A stretch of DNA of 64,000 bases from Uloborus plumipes (Eukaryota; Arthropoda; Arachnida; Araneae; Uloboridae). The stretch spans positions 1 to 64,000 of the forward strand of contig JAXGGA010005500.1 in NCBI GenBank assembly GCA_038373865.1. Reading direction: 5' to 3'. The notes under the pieces are model-generated. The model saw nothing but the letters and a program-made list of their open reading frames with translations, ran no database searches and was not told where the DNA came from. A program made the position numbers and the translations under genes. The number at the start of each line of letters is the position of its first letter. Positions within the stretch are counted from its first letter, which is position 1. Shown piece by piece: positions 22,395 to 32,350 of the stretch.

Positions 22395-22830
22395 GTCATA
22401 GAAGGCTTCATATCCACTTTTTCCGGAGTATCCTTGTTGCAGAGAAACTGATTGTACTTGGACACTTTGAATTTCTACTTATTTTCTTCGGGAACTTTCC
22501 TGCCTGATGTTTCGTCCGAATTTGGCATTTTCTTATATGAGTTGGGCCACCACTGAAGCTGAGAACATCGTTTGATACAAGATTAAATACAATAAATCGG
22601 CCAGACTTACTAGCCTTTAGCATGAGCTCTACATATTCATCAGGAGTATAAATCCTGATCATCTTTCTCAAGAGACGTTTTTATACTTCCAAAATCTCTG
22701 TCACATGGAGAGAATGAGGGACCACGTAGAGTGTAGCTGTGAGTTATTGTTCCAAACCGATCTGAGTCCCAGAAGTTTAGTAAAAAACACAACTGATGAA
22801 TACCGCCAATTATGACGAGTGAAATTTACC
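22395..22830 (-). pseudogene. DUF7869-like transposon-associated protein, relic
   Basis: On the minus strand: FLLNFWDSDRFGTI, HSYTLRGPSFSPCDRDFG, SIKTSLEK, a one-base frameshift, then RIYTPDEYVELMLKAS and SGRFIVFNLVSNDVLSFSG. The HSYxxRGxSxxPCDRDFGxIK and RIYTPxEYVEL pattern is, as I recall it, characteristic of arthropod transposon-associated proteins grouped under DUF7869. Only about 140 residues remain and the frame is broken. It lies between the TIRs of the element at 20471-23034, so it may be the decayed main ORF of that family. The family name is from memory. Confidence 0.6.
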
Positions 22831-22831
22831 G

Positions 22832-22869
22832 CAGAAAGAACCTAAGCGAGGACGCTTAGGTTCTTTCTG
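22832..22869. repeat. 17-bp perfect stem-loop
   Basis: CAGAAAGAACCTAAGCG and its exact complement flank the 4-base loop AGGA. The stem resembles the inner TIR of the surrounding element (AGAAACCACCTAAGTG), so it may be two TIR-like sequences placed head to head. Confidence 0.85.
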
Positions 22870-23034
22870 AAATAAACGGATTATCTTCAAGGCTGCCAAT
22901 AAGCATTGCTCATATGAAATTCGGGTTATTTCTGCACTAAAATATGTATTTACCTTTAAATTGTGCAGTACCACCAAAAACTCATTTTTTGAAATTTTGT
23001 CACTTAGGTGGTTTTTGAAATAAACGATTCAATT

Positions 23035-24534
23035 GAGTTCAATGTGACAATCATGTTCAACACTGTAACGCTGATTTTATTTGGACCCTGGTAGAGTTAA
23101 AGAGATTTTCACACCAGTGCTTTCATGCAATTTTGGCAAAGATACTTGACTTTCACAGGAAACTGGTAAAAGCTCTTTAAATCCTGAAACCTTGAAAAAT
23201 TCTGTGACGTTCTAATTTTTTGTTAATAGTTCATGTCGAGCTTGTTCACTTCGAATATTGTGTAAAATACAACAGTCAAAGCAATAGGGCTTTGACAGCA
23301 ACTGGTCTTATAGTCTATTGTATAGCTAGAGCATTGGGTTTTTTGTGCATAAGTTACATTTACGAGTATAAGAATTTCTGGCGGATTAAGGTAAAAAGCA
23401 ACAGTTAACTTCTAAAATTTTACTTACCTCGTTCGCTTTTTGGTTACTAATTCTAAATAGAATATTGTTTCAAAGAAATTTCCTTGTTCCTAAAGTTCTT
23501 ATTTAGAGCGCAATAATCCCTGAAAATAGTATGGTGTATCGAATATTGTATCTTGTTTTTTCGCATTTAATGGGACATCTACGTATGGAACAATGCCTCT
23601 TCTGATTCAAATACAGTCCTTCACCGCAGCTATCGCATGAACTGTTTATCGCACAGTAATTAGTAAAGTTCAGTTCATAATTTATTTTTAACTTCGTTTC
23701 TTAGTAATGGAAGAATATACAAATGCTATTATAACCAATAAATTTATCAAAAATGTTTCAGAAGTCTAATTTAGCAAATTCAAAAGGTTAACATAAATAA
23801 ATTTTATCAACAATTCCCGAAACCAAAGTCACATTTCTAAACTGTACTTTTGTTTATTGAAACTGAAAATGAATAAGTTACAAGTTTCAAAATTCGTAAA
23901 TAATTGAATTATTAATCTCTGGCTTCCATTCGTGAAAATTATGAGCGTATAATACAAGCGTTTTATGGTTCGAAGCCATTTTAAGTTAATGGAGAACATA
24001 AATTTTGCGTCCAATTTTATGCAGAGTGTTTTAGTTTGATTTATCAAAATGTGTATCCAAATCTAAGAGATGGGAACATTTAGGAGTTTGAGTTACAGAC
24101 ATTTATTGAAAGTCTTGGAGGTAATCTTGCTAAATTATCCTGCTTTCGACATTTATTTTAATGAAGCGTGAAGTTCTGTTTACTTCTTGCAGTGCTGATT
24201 TCAGTTGGACTACATCCAGAGAACTGTCGAGAGTTTTACCTTTTCAAAAGTTTAAAAAATAATAATCAAAACCAAACTGTTGTTATTTAGAAACCACCAC
24301 TATAAGACAAATACACTTGTTTATTTGTATGCTTGCTTATTTACTGATTGATTTTATTTTATTTTAAATTTTTCTAAGTTATTTCTTTGTATTTTGCTCA
24401 AACATTTTCATCAAATCAATAACAAAAAATCGAATTTACATATATTATGATTTTCTATATTCATTATTGATAGTTTATATATTAGTGTTACGATTGTGTT
24501 GCTGGTTCTCCCCCCACGCTTTTTATTGCTATTA
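23035..24534. other. No gene recognised
   Basis: AT-rich, with no bounded repeat, RNA or coding similarity seen. Confidence 0.5.
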
Positions 24535-25347
24535 CTAGCTGCCAGGGCAGCTAGATTAGCTTCCTGCGGCATGTTGATGCATAACGTGCCCCTTCTCTAA
24601 CTTTTACCTCATTTTGAAGTTATATTATTTGATAGAATTTAATGTTCATTCGATTTCAAGACATACCACGCACGTGGCCCGGCGTTGCACGGGCACTTCG
24701 TGCCATGAAAGTAGTAAGGAAATTTTCAAGAAACTACTCCCCGCCAAGGCGGCTCGCTAACAGGCGCTTCACGCCTTCACTTTTTTCCTGCATCAAAAAA
24801 ATCATACGAATTATTGAGATGCTACGCGTCTTCAAGATGGTGAGGAGAGTTTTAGTAAGTTCAGCTCGCTCAAATTAAAAAAGCAGACATAGATACTCAG
24901 TTTTTAACATAAGTAGATGGCTTTTCAACAAATGAATGTTTAAAAATATTACCAGTAGCTAGCGATAAAAATACTACGTAAGTAACCCGCTTATGAGTTT
25001 CGTGTTTGATTTAGTTAAGCCTTCATTCCAAATTCTCATTATCATTGTTATCACTGTTTCATAGCAACGACGGTTTGCAAGAATGGATTTCATATTTAAT
25101 CATTTATTAAGCCTAATCGCTTTAAACTTGACTACTTATTAATTGATATCTTCGCTAATTAAAATCGTATAATCATATAGATTGAAACTAATGAAGCCTG
25201 AAAAATTACCTATCTATCGGTACCTGGTTCGACTTTCAGTTCATTGGCGTTCAGGAGAAAGAAGCGTGACATAGAAAGATAGAAAGAAAGATAGAAAGAA
25301 AGATAGAAAGATAGTTAGAAAGATACTCAGTTTTTAATATAAGTAGA
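24535..25347 (-). mobile_element. Helitron, composite type (copy 1)
   Basis: Read on the minus strand it starts TCTACTTATATTAAAAACTG at 25347 and ends with the hairpin AGCTGCCCTGGCAGCT and CTAG at 24535-24538, followed by T. A second copy of the 5' start lies inside (24911-24917 and beyond). It is about 813 bp, closely related to 37196-37984 and 37985-38785, and has no Rep/helicase coding. Its 5' end holds a GATAGAAA-type simple repeat. Confidence 0.85.
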
Positions 25348-25351
25348 TAAT

Positions 25352-25510
25352 TTATTACTATTCTTATTAGTAGTAGTGCTATTATTATCATTACTATAGT
25401 TGTTCTTATTATTATTACTATTATTATTATTATTATTACTATTGATGTTACAATTACTGCTGTGTTTATTATTATTATTATTATTATTCTCATTATTATT
25501 TATTAATAAC
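25352..25510. repeat. (TTA)n microsatellite
   Basis: An imperfect TTA/ATT run directly beside the Helitron 5' end. Confidence 0.85.
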
Positions 25511-26554
25511 TTAATTATTAGTTATACTTTATTTAAGCATGATATTTTAATAAAATAACATTTTTAATCACTTATTATTCTAAGAAGTTGATCTAAACTG
25601 CAAAGTTTTTCCAAACTTATCTCGATAATTTTAAATACGATTCATTTTTCAAATTATCTCTGAGTACACCCATATCAGAATCTTGTATCACCTTTATCAG
25701 AAGCAAAGATCTGTGACGAGTTCTCCCCCCCCCCCCTTTACCGTAATATACTTTTACTTACACTTTGAATTGCAGTGAAAAATACATTTCTTTTTCCTCT
25801 GCATTGACACTATGCTAGTAATGAAACAACATTCACAGAGTTCTCTTATTCTCCTCGGCAAAGTTTTGACAAAAAGGGGGTTTGACAAAAATATTAGTCG
25901 ATAAGCTGGAGTGTACTGTCTAAACTTTTTTCGTACGACCTCCGCCTCATCTGCGCTCGCGCCAAGTCTCTTCGGACTATCTCGAAATAGGGGGAAAAGC
26001 AACGAAGAAGTAGTAAGCGAACGAAAGCTGAAGGCATCGGGCAGTGCGCATCCAAAACCTAACTCCCCTTTTTCAGATGGAAGCGTCCGTGGCTGCCAGG
26101 CGCACAAAACGCAAACAGACAGTACTCATTATTAATTTCGCGGAAAAAGAAATGTTTATCTTCAAAACTACTTAAATTTCATTTGTGCCCAAAACAGTTT
26201 TAATTTTTCTTGTTTCGTCACTGAAGAAGCAAAACAAGTGTGATCATGTCATTACATATTTCTTTTTCAATGTCGAATGGAAATTCTACGATATTTTCTA
26301 AGCTACACAGAACTGGAATTTATCTCAAATATTTAAAGTAAATGGCGATTCAAGGGTACCAGGTGGACCGTGCAACAAAAAAACCCTTGACGACTAATTC
26401 TCTCAGATCAAGGTTCTTTTATTAGGCATGTTACACTGAATTTTCCTATACCTGAGAAATACTTTGTCTGATATGGAAATAAAATTCCAATTTTTTGTCA
26501 GTCTCTATTCATAAATTTATTAAATTTTTATTCGTTCCGTAAAATTCAAAATAC
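25511..26554. other. No gene recognised
   Basis: It contains a C run at 25727-25737 and a GC-richer patch at about 25920-26100 with overlapping frames on both strands. I do not recognise the patch. Confidence 0.45.
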
Positions 26555-26850
26555 TAGAGATCATCATCGTCATAAAGCTAATATAGTCATATTCATGCAA
26601 AATTAATACAGTGCTTGATGATTATTCCCGTAACTCTTTCTTTTCATTACTGAGTGTAATATTGTAAACTAAAACACTGAAGATGATTACACTCATAACT
26701 CTTGTACGTTTTTATTAATAAATGTAATATTGAAAAAAAGGACGGGTGATGATTATAGTCATAAATTCTATTAATTTTCATTCAAGTAACATTATGAATT
26801 AAAGCATTAATGATCATTATTTATAAATTTCAAGAAATTTTATACACACA
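26555..26850. repeat. Diverged tandem array, about 66-bp unit
   Basis: The landmark GATGATTA-xx-CATAA recurs at about 26617, 26682 and 26748, with weaker copies at about 26557 and 26810. Each is followed by a TTTCATTxxTAAGTGTAATATTG-like stretch. Four to five diverged units. Confidence 0.65.
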
Positions 26851-27862
26851 TTCAATTACACATTTAAACTATCTAACTCTGCAATTTCTAGTAAAGTATT
26901 ATATTTCAAAAGTACCCCGAAAAAATCTCAGCTATATTCTAAAAACTCAGAGACGCCAGGTGTTTTTGACGTTCAAAATACGTAGGCAGAAAACCACGTA
27001 TAAATTCCCTTAAAAATGAGAAAAACAGACGACCTGAAAAAATTTAGCAATATCTCTGAGCAAGAAAGTTACAAAGAAAAGAAACCTGATTTTATTAACA
27101 TTTTGAAATTTATAGCGTGAAGGGCCGGAAACTGCTGCGAAAGCAATTTCACAGGTTAAGAGGAAAGCCCCAGGTCTGATTTGTTCTATCAACCGTTGTT
27201 CTAATTTACATATGGGTGAAAGCGAGAGCAACAAGTGTCCAATAACCATAAGTAATAGTGTTCGGTTTTTTTTTTTTTTTTTTTTCCTTTCCTTCGTAAG
27301 GCTGATTTACGGTGTTAATTTTGAGTTTGAACGTCAGCGGCCGATTGAAAGTGATGACTTTTGTTTGGCAAGTGTTGAGTCTGCGAAATCATTAGGTAAA
27401 GAGGTTGCAGCACCGAGCTAGAATAAAACTAGAGTAATTATTCAAATTATGTTAGTAAAAAGACTTTCAGACTGAAAAAAGAGGTGAGCTGACTATTGCT
27501 ATTTCACGTCTTTTCGGCTGCAAAAAAAAAAAAATAATAATAATAATACGAATCAGCATTGCTACCAATATACAGGCCCGTCACTTAAGGGGATCAGCGC
27601 TCAGCGGCCACCCCCCCCCCCCGGCTTTGAGAATTTACTGTTCTTTGATATAAGTTGGTATGGTAATCTCTGTTTTATTGTATGATTTACCCCTTCACCC
27701 CCCAAAAAATCGAAATGACGGAACTGAGAATAAATGGAACTAATTTGCATATTTCTATTACAAAAGAGGGGATGCATCTCCACATTGGTAGGTAAAAAAG
27801 ATTTTTAATTCTAAATTTTAACTTTTTGTGTTTTGTTGTTGAATAAATAATGGCTATTTTTT
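26851..27862. other. No gene recognised
   Basis: Poly-T at 27267-27285, a short (ATA)n run near 27530 and a C run at 27610-27622. No coding frame recognised. Confidence 0.45.
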
Positions 27863-28481
27863 ACAACAGTCAAGGGCGGATCCAGAAACTTTTCAGGGGG
27901 GGGGCGATTGATTTTTTTTACCTTCATATATATATATATCCCTCTCGGCACCCTGGACCTCATATGAGGCTCCTACTTTTGAACTCAATTTTGGAAGAAG
28001 TAAACACTTAAAATGATTTTTTTTCCGTCAGTGGCTCCACCTATTCATGTAGATCACATATGAGGTTCCTAAGTAATGTAAAAAAATATTTTCTAGATGG
28101 CAGCATGGCTTTTATTTCTTATAGTTTGGATTTCAAGCTGTGTTGCTTGTGGAGAGAAAGTAATTCAAGTTATTTGCTGCTGCACATCATTTTCAAAGGT
28201 AAGTTGGATATTTTTCCGTTTTAAAACTTACCAAGATTATGATAATGTCCATTAATTAGCTCTAAACCAAGTATTTTCTGTTAAAATAGAGTAAAAGTAA
28301 CGAGTCTCATATGAGGCTTAACGTTATTCGTGGTTGCAATGTGTTGTTTTCACACCAACTGTTCTGTGCTAACTTTAAAAGTATGATGTGTGATATTGAC
28401 TTGTATTATTGTGTAAAATATGTAATATTTTGAGATTGTGACTTAAAATGCATAATTTTTTTTTTTTTTATAATTTTGCAT

Positions 28482-29215
28482 TTTTTTTTTTTTGCAGAAA
28501 AATGGATGAAAACGGTAATGTACATCAAAGGATAATGACAAAAAATCGAATTGCTGAAATCCGAAAATATTTGCACTTTGTCTCAGATGATGTGCCTAAA
28601 ACTAACAATGACAAACTTCATAAAATCAGGCCAGTGCTGAATTACTTTTCCAAAGTATTCAAGGAGGCTTATGAACCAGAGGAGCATTTATCTCTTGATG
28701 AAATGATTATTCCATTTTCACAAGGGAAGGGCAAAAATAAAACAATATATAAGAGGCAAACCACATCCTCGGGGTATCAAGACTTGGGTTCTAGCTAGAA
28801 TTTCAGGGTATGTTTACGTTTTTGAAATTTATGATGGGTACAAATCAAAATGGTTATGTAAGTGAATTTGGATCAATTGGAGGAATTTTACAAATGCTTT
28901 GTGAAAACATCAAAGGATCATCAAAGGAATTCAAATCCTCAGTGGCTACCTCAAATGATTTATCAAGAATCTTCAAATATGAACAAAAAGAAAGGTAGAT
29001 CATCTTTTGGCGAGCCAGCGGTGTAGAAAAGGGTGAAAATACAAGCAGCAGTCGAAATGAGAAAGGATGGAAGTAACCACTACCTTGCAAAAACAGATAA
29101 AAAATATGCAGCCAAATGCCACTAGCATGGCTGTTTGAGAAAAACTAGGTACATATGTGAAAAATGTAGAGCCTCTATGCCCTGAATGCTTTGAAGCATT
29201 TCAGTCGAGAAAAAA
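28482..29215 (+). pseudogene. piggyBac-like transposase relic (DDE_Tnp_1_7 type)
   Basis: From ATG at 28502: NVHQRIMTKNRIAEIRKYLH, LHKIRPVLNYFSKVFKEAY, EEHLSLDEMIIPF. The Asp at 28697-28699 is the first catalytic Asp of the family. The frame then shifts through VLARISGYVYVFEIYDGYKS, a fragment GGILQMLCENIKG follows, the second catalytic region is deleted, and a C-terminal Cys-rich piece (YICEKCRASMPECFEAF) ends it. A run of T followed by CAG just before 28499 looks like a 3' splice site. Not functional. Confidence 0.82.
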
Positions 29216-29517
29216 AAATGAAAAATATGCTTGTTTTCATGCTTTTCTTTCTCTTTTCAATTATAATTTCATTTAAAAATAAAAATCGTTTTTGAAACAA
29301 AAAATCTACCCTTTATTTCCGGGATGAAATAAAAATACATGAGAGGATACATACAACCCTTAAGCACAGTAAGCCTCATATGAGGCTCGTAAAAAATACT
29401 AGGAAGGAGTGCAGATAAGAAAAATAAAATGTTTCTAACAAAAAATGGAGACATTTTGTACTTGTTGGGGAGAAGAAATATTTTTTTTTCGAGATTTATA
29501 ATATTCTGGTGCTGAGA

Positions 29518-29518
<1 letters not shown>

Positions 29519-29556
<38 letters not shown>
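29519..29556. repeat. (AT)n microsatellite
   Basis: Uninterrupted TA/AT run within the element at 27871-30977. Confidence 0.9.
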
Positions 29557-29560
<4 letters not shown>

Positions 29561-30878
29561 CCTCCTCAAAAAATGGCACATATACCCCCCACCCCCCCAA
29601 AAAAAAAGAAGCATAAAAACACATACGTATGTGTGCGTGTTGATGGATCTTTTTCTTTTTGCTGATCCCTCCCACCTATGTTTTTTTTTCTTCCAATGCT
29701 ATTGCTTTCTATGTTTTTCTTAAATATTTTTAGAAGAACGACCTTTGTGGGGGATGCATTTAACTCTTTTAAATGAAGGAGGGTAGAATATCCCTAATTT
29801 TAGGGGGTCGGGGGGGTTCTACCCCGGTAAATTTTTTAAAAAATAGGTACAAAATTCTGCATTACGAGGCCTTATACGGGTATTGAGACTGCAGAAATAT
29901 GAGAATAAAGTAATCAAACAAAACCTTTTAAATGTTATGCCTTTTGCAAATTAAGATCAGTTAAAATATTTAAAAAAATATGGACCGACAAATCCTCGAC
30001 ATTAATCTGCAGAGATAAAGAACGAGGGAAGAGAAAAAAATAAACACATCATCACTTGCTTACATCGGTTTTCAGCACAGTTACTGTAGTTTATATTAGT
30101 AGTATTACAATTGTATTAACATACATTCAGGGGTGCCCGGATTTGAAGTCATTGCGACATCCTTTTTTTGGCAAATTGTGGCTGATGAGTAAACAAATTT
30201 CTACACAGTAGTAAAGTATTTCAGTAGAAAATCTTGTTCTAGTATATGCAGGTGACTGGGAATCTCAATCAACAAATTCAGAAATTTTCCTCTTTGAATA
30301 GTTCAAGATTGGGAAGCCCCAGCATGCATTACACTAAACGGAAATTACCTTTAGTCTTTTCTGTGTTTGAAGGCGATTCAATGGATATTAACGGTGATTC
30401 AGTTGATAAAAGTGGCTCAGGTCCAAATGATATATTTGATTTGCTACATTTTCCTTGTTTTAAGCCACCTCTCCATAAAATCGCATAAACAAGAAAGTGT
30501 AATAACCGAACTAGGAACGTTGCTCAGTTCTACTGACTCCAAAAGGAGACTAAGACCACTTGAAATCGGGCTTATTTTCGTTACGTCATATAGACGGCGT
30601 CTCGCCATATGATGACGGGCGTCAAGAAATCGGCGACTCGGAATGTATGTATTCGAAGGCGAAGGATAACCCCTTCTCCTTTTATCATTTGCATTTCTGC
30701 CTGTAGAGACTTTTAATTTATTGGCGCTGTCTTGAAAATGGTGCCAAATTTCAGTTCCACAGGAACAGAAAAGAAATATAATAAATCCCTCATTCCTAGA
30801 AAGGTAGAAAATTACTTTTTTTTTTACACTTTTGGTAAATGCCTATTTCTTTCTTTTTTTCCCTTTTTTCTTTTTCTC

Positions 30879-30915
<37 letters not shown>

Positions 30916-31039
30916 TGGCTCAAGGGGGGGGGGGCGATCGCCCCCATCGCCCCCCCCCCTCCTTGTATCCGCGCTTGACAACAGTGGTTCCTAAACTTGA
31001 ATATTTTTGAAAATATAAATGCCTAGAAGAAAATTTATG

Positions 31040-31375
31040 TATAATAAAACAATTTTATTCAATCATCCTCAAACTATATAAAAAACGCAATGAAAATCAC
31101 CCCCTCCCTCTGTCTATACTTCCAAAACGAACAGACGGGTATTTGAAGTCAAATAGTTAATTAAAATTATTGACGTAACTTAAAAAAAGTACATTTTGTA
31201 TGACATTATAAATATTTTTTATTGATAAATCCGAGAACTGAAAGCACCGACACTTAAGATTTTTTTTTTTTTTTTTTTTTTTTAACTTATAGCCTTCTTT
31301 GATAGCCTTCAAACTGGTATGAATTTATCTACCAGTTTGAAGACTGTTGGCTACAATAAGACAATTTTCTGCCTC
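31040..31375. other. No gene recognised; leads into hammerhead copy B
   Basis: AT-rich with poly-T at 31260-31283. The last 70 bp (from about 31305, with CTACCAGTTTGAAG and TCTGCCTCCAGCTCGG) is shared with the flank of the other hammerhead copies. Confidence 0.5.
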
Positions 31376-31456
31376 CAGCTCGGTTATTGGCTATTCCTGA
31401 TGGAGGAGTCCACAATAAGGACGAAACTGCAGTCACAGGCTGTCATGACTGAGCTG
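31376..31456 (+). ncRNA. Degenerate type I hammerhead ribozyme repeat (copy B)
   Basis: Helix II is intact (GTCC with GGAC around loop ACAATAA), followed by GAAAC-TGCA-GTC exactly as in the intact copy at 60502. Outer helix I pairs CAGCTCGGTTA (31376-31386) with TGACTGAGCTG (31446-31456), including G-U pairs. The CTGATGA core is disturbed (CTGATGG plus extra bases) and inner helix I is lost, probably by a small deletion, so it is likely inactive. Confidence 0.62.
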
Positions 31457-31593
31457 TGGGTGTAATTTAGCTTTGACTTACTTGGTTGTCACTCATTGCA
31501 TAGATATCCTTTTGTTGAGTTTAAGGGACCTATGTTTAAGTTCTGAGCCAGATGGTGTGGTCCCCGGTTGGAATCCCTGCTCGGGCATGGATA

Positions 31594-31999
31594 CCCTAGC
31601 AGCATCATCTCATCGGCCGATGATCGGCCATTCATCGAAACCCGATGAAATTCTCAGCGGCCGATGATCCAATATGTCTCATCGGCCGAGCAGAATCCGA
31701 GCAGCAAAATCCGATAAGAATACGATGAGATTTGGAGCAATTTACGAGCAGAACAGTCCCGTGCCGAGGAATTTCATCGAGAAACTTGATCGGAAGGATA
31801 TCGTTTTCCGATGGAATATAGCTCATCTTATTTTCATCGGGAAAGTTGATCGGAAGGATATCGATTTCCGATGAAAAGTAGCTCATGGAAAACCGTGCTC
31901 GGATACTGATCGGAACGATGTCATCGTGCGTTACAGGATCAGTTTACGAGGAGTTTGTTGATCGGCTGAGCAAAATCCGATGAGTTGATGCTACTTGGG
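31594..31999. mobile_element. MITE rich in CCGAT/ATCGG motifs
   Basis: The left end CCCTAGCAGCATCATCTC and the complement of the right end (CCCAAGTAGCATCAACTC) form TIRs next to TA. The body contains more than a dozen ATCGG/CCGAT pentamers and a duplicated block (GATCGGAAGGATATCG at about 31788 and 31848). Confidence 0.62.
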
Positions 32000-32178
32000 T
32001 ATACTTTCTCTCTCCTGTTCTTGTCCTTTCTTTGTGTGAATGAGATGTGAATGGATGCACACCCAATAAACAGGTTCCTTTGGCAGATGTGTCTACTGTG
32101 AAAGTCGGACTTCACACCAACTGACGGTATAGTCGGAAAAGTGAAGCAGCGCACCCCAAATTGCCAGCTTATATACTA

Positions 32179-32350
32179 CACTGCAACCTTTCTTGACAAC
32201 AACATCGTGACGTTTGCGTGACGTTAGCCTATGAAAAACGAGCTAGATAAAACGTCGCAGCCTACTTGGCGAATTAAAGGAGATCGCTGACTGCTTGTGA
32301 GCTCTTATTGGCTCCGCCCGTAGTGACGTTCAGTGTCAAGTTAAGTTGCA
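32179..32350. mobile_element. MITE, internal part shared with the 39-41 kb cluster (copy E)
   Basis: It shares AACGAGCTAGATAAAACGTC, GCCTACTTGGCGAAT and GAGCTCTTATTGGCTCC with the elements at 38967-41139 but has different outer ends (CTGCAACCTTTCTTG). A sister copy is at 43307-43474. Confidence 0.65.

Larger units (their letters stand above)
20471..23034. mobile_element. Unclassified 34-bp-TIR element with a DUF7869-like relic
   Basis: Positions 20471-20504 and 23001-23034 are 34-bp inverted repeats with two mismatches, outer part AATTGAATCGTTT, inner part AAACCACCTAAGTG. The body holds direct repeats of about 150 bp, a nested hAT, a nested piggyBac-like MITE and, on the minus strand, a decayed protein-coding segment. 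TIR-like sequence (GTGGTTTCTGCAATAAA) recurs inside the 150-bp repeats. No obvious target duplication; superfamily unknown. Confidence 0.7.
27871..30977. mobile_element. 3.1-kb hAT-type element containing piggyBac debris
   Basis: The ends CAAGGGCGGATCCAG and the complement of CAAGCGCGGATACAAG are flanked by perfect 8-bp duplications ACAACAGT (27863-27870 and 30978-30985). G-runs lie just inside the left end and C-runs just inside the right end, as in the element at 12546. No hAT transposase seen; the coding debris inside is piggyBac-like, implying nesting. Confidence 0.8.

Noticed and set aside
25900..26110. GC-richer patch as a structured RNA or host exon
   Set aside because: No recognisable fold, splice signals or conserved peptide.
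30181..30205. Another hammerhead core (CTGATGAG)
   Set aside because: No GAAA or cleavage triplet at the needed positions and no pairing arms.
31526..31590. tRNA-derived SINE head (GGTTGGAATCCC resembles a B box)
   Set aside because: No A box at the proper distance and no cloverleaf; the match is too short to call.
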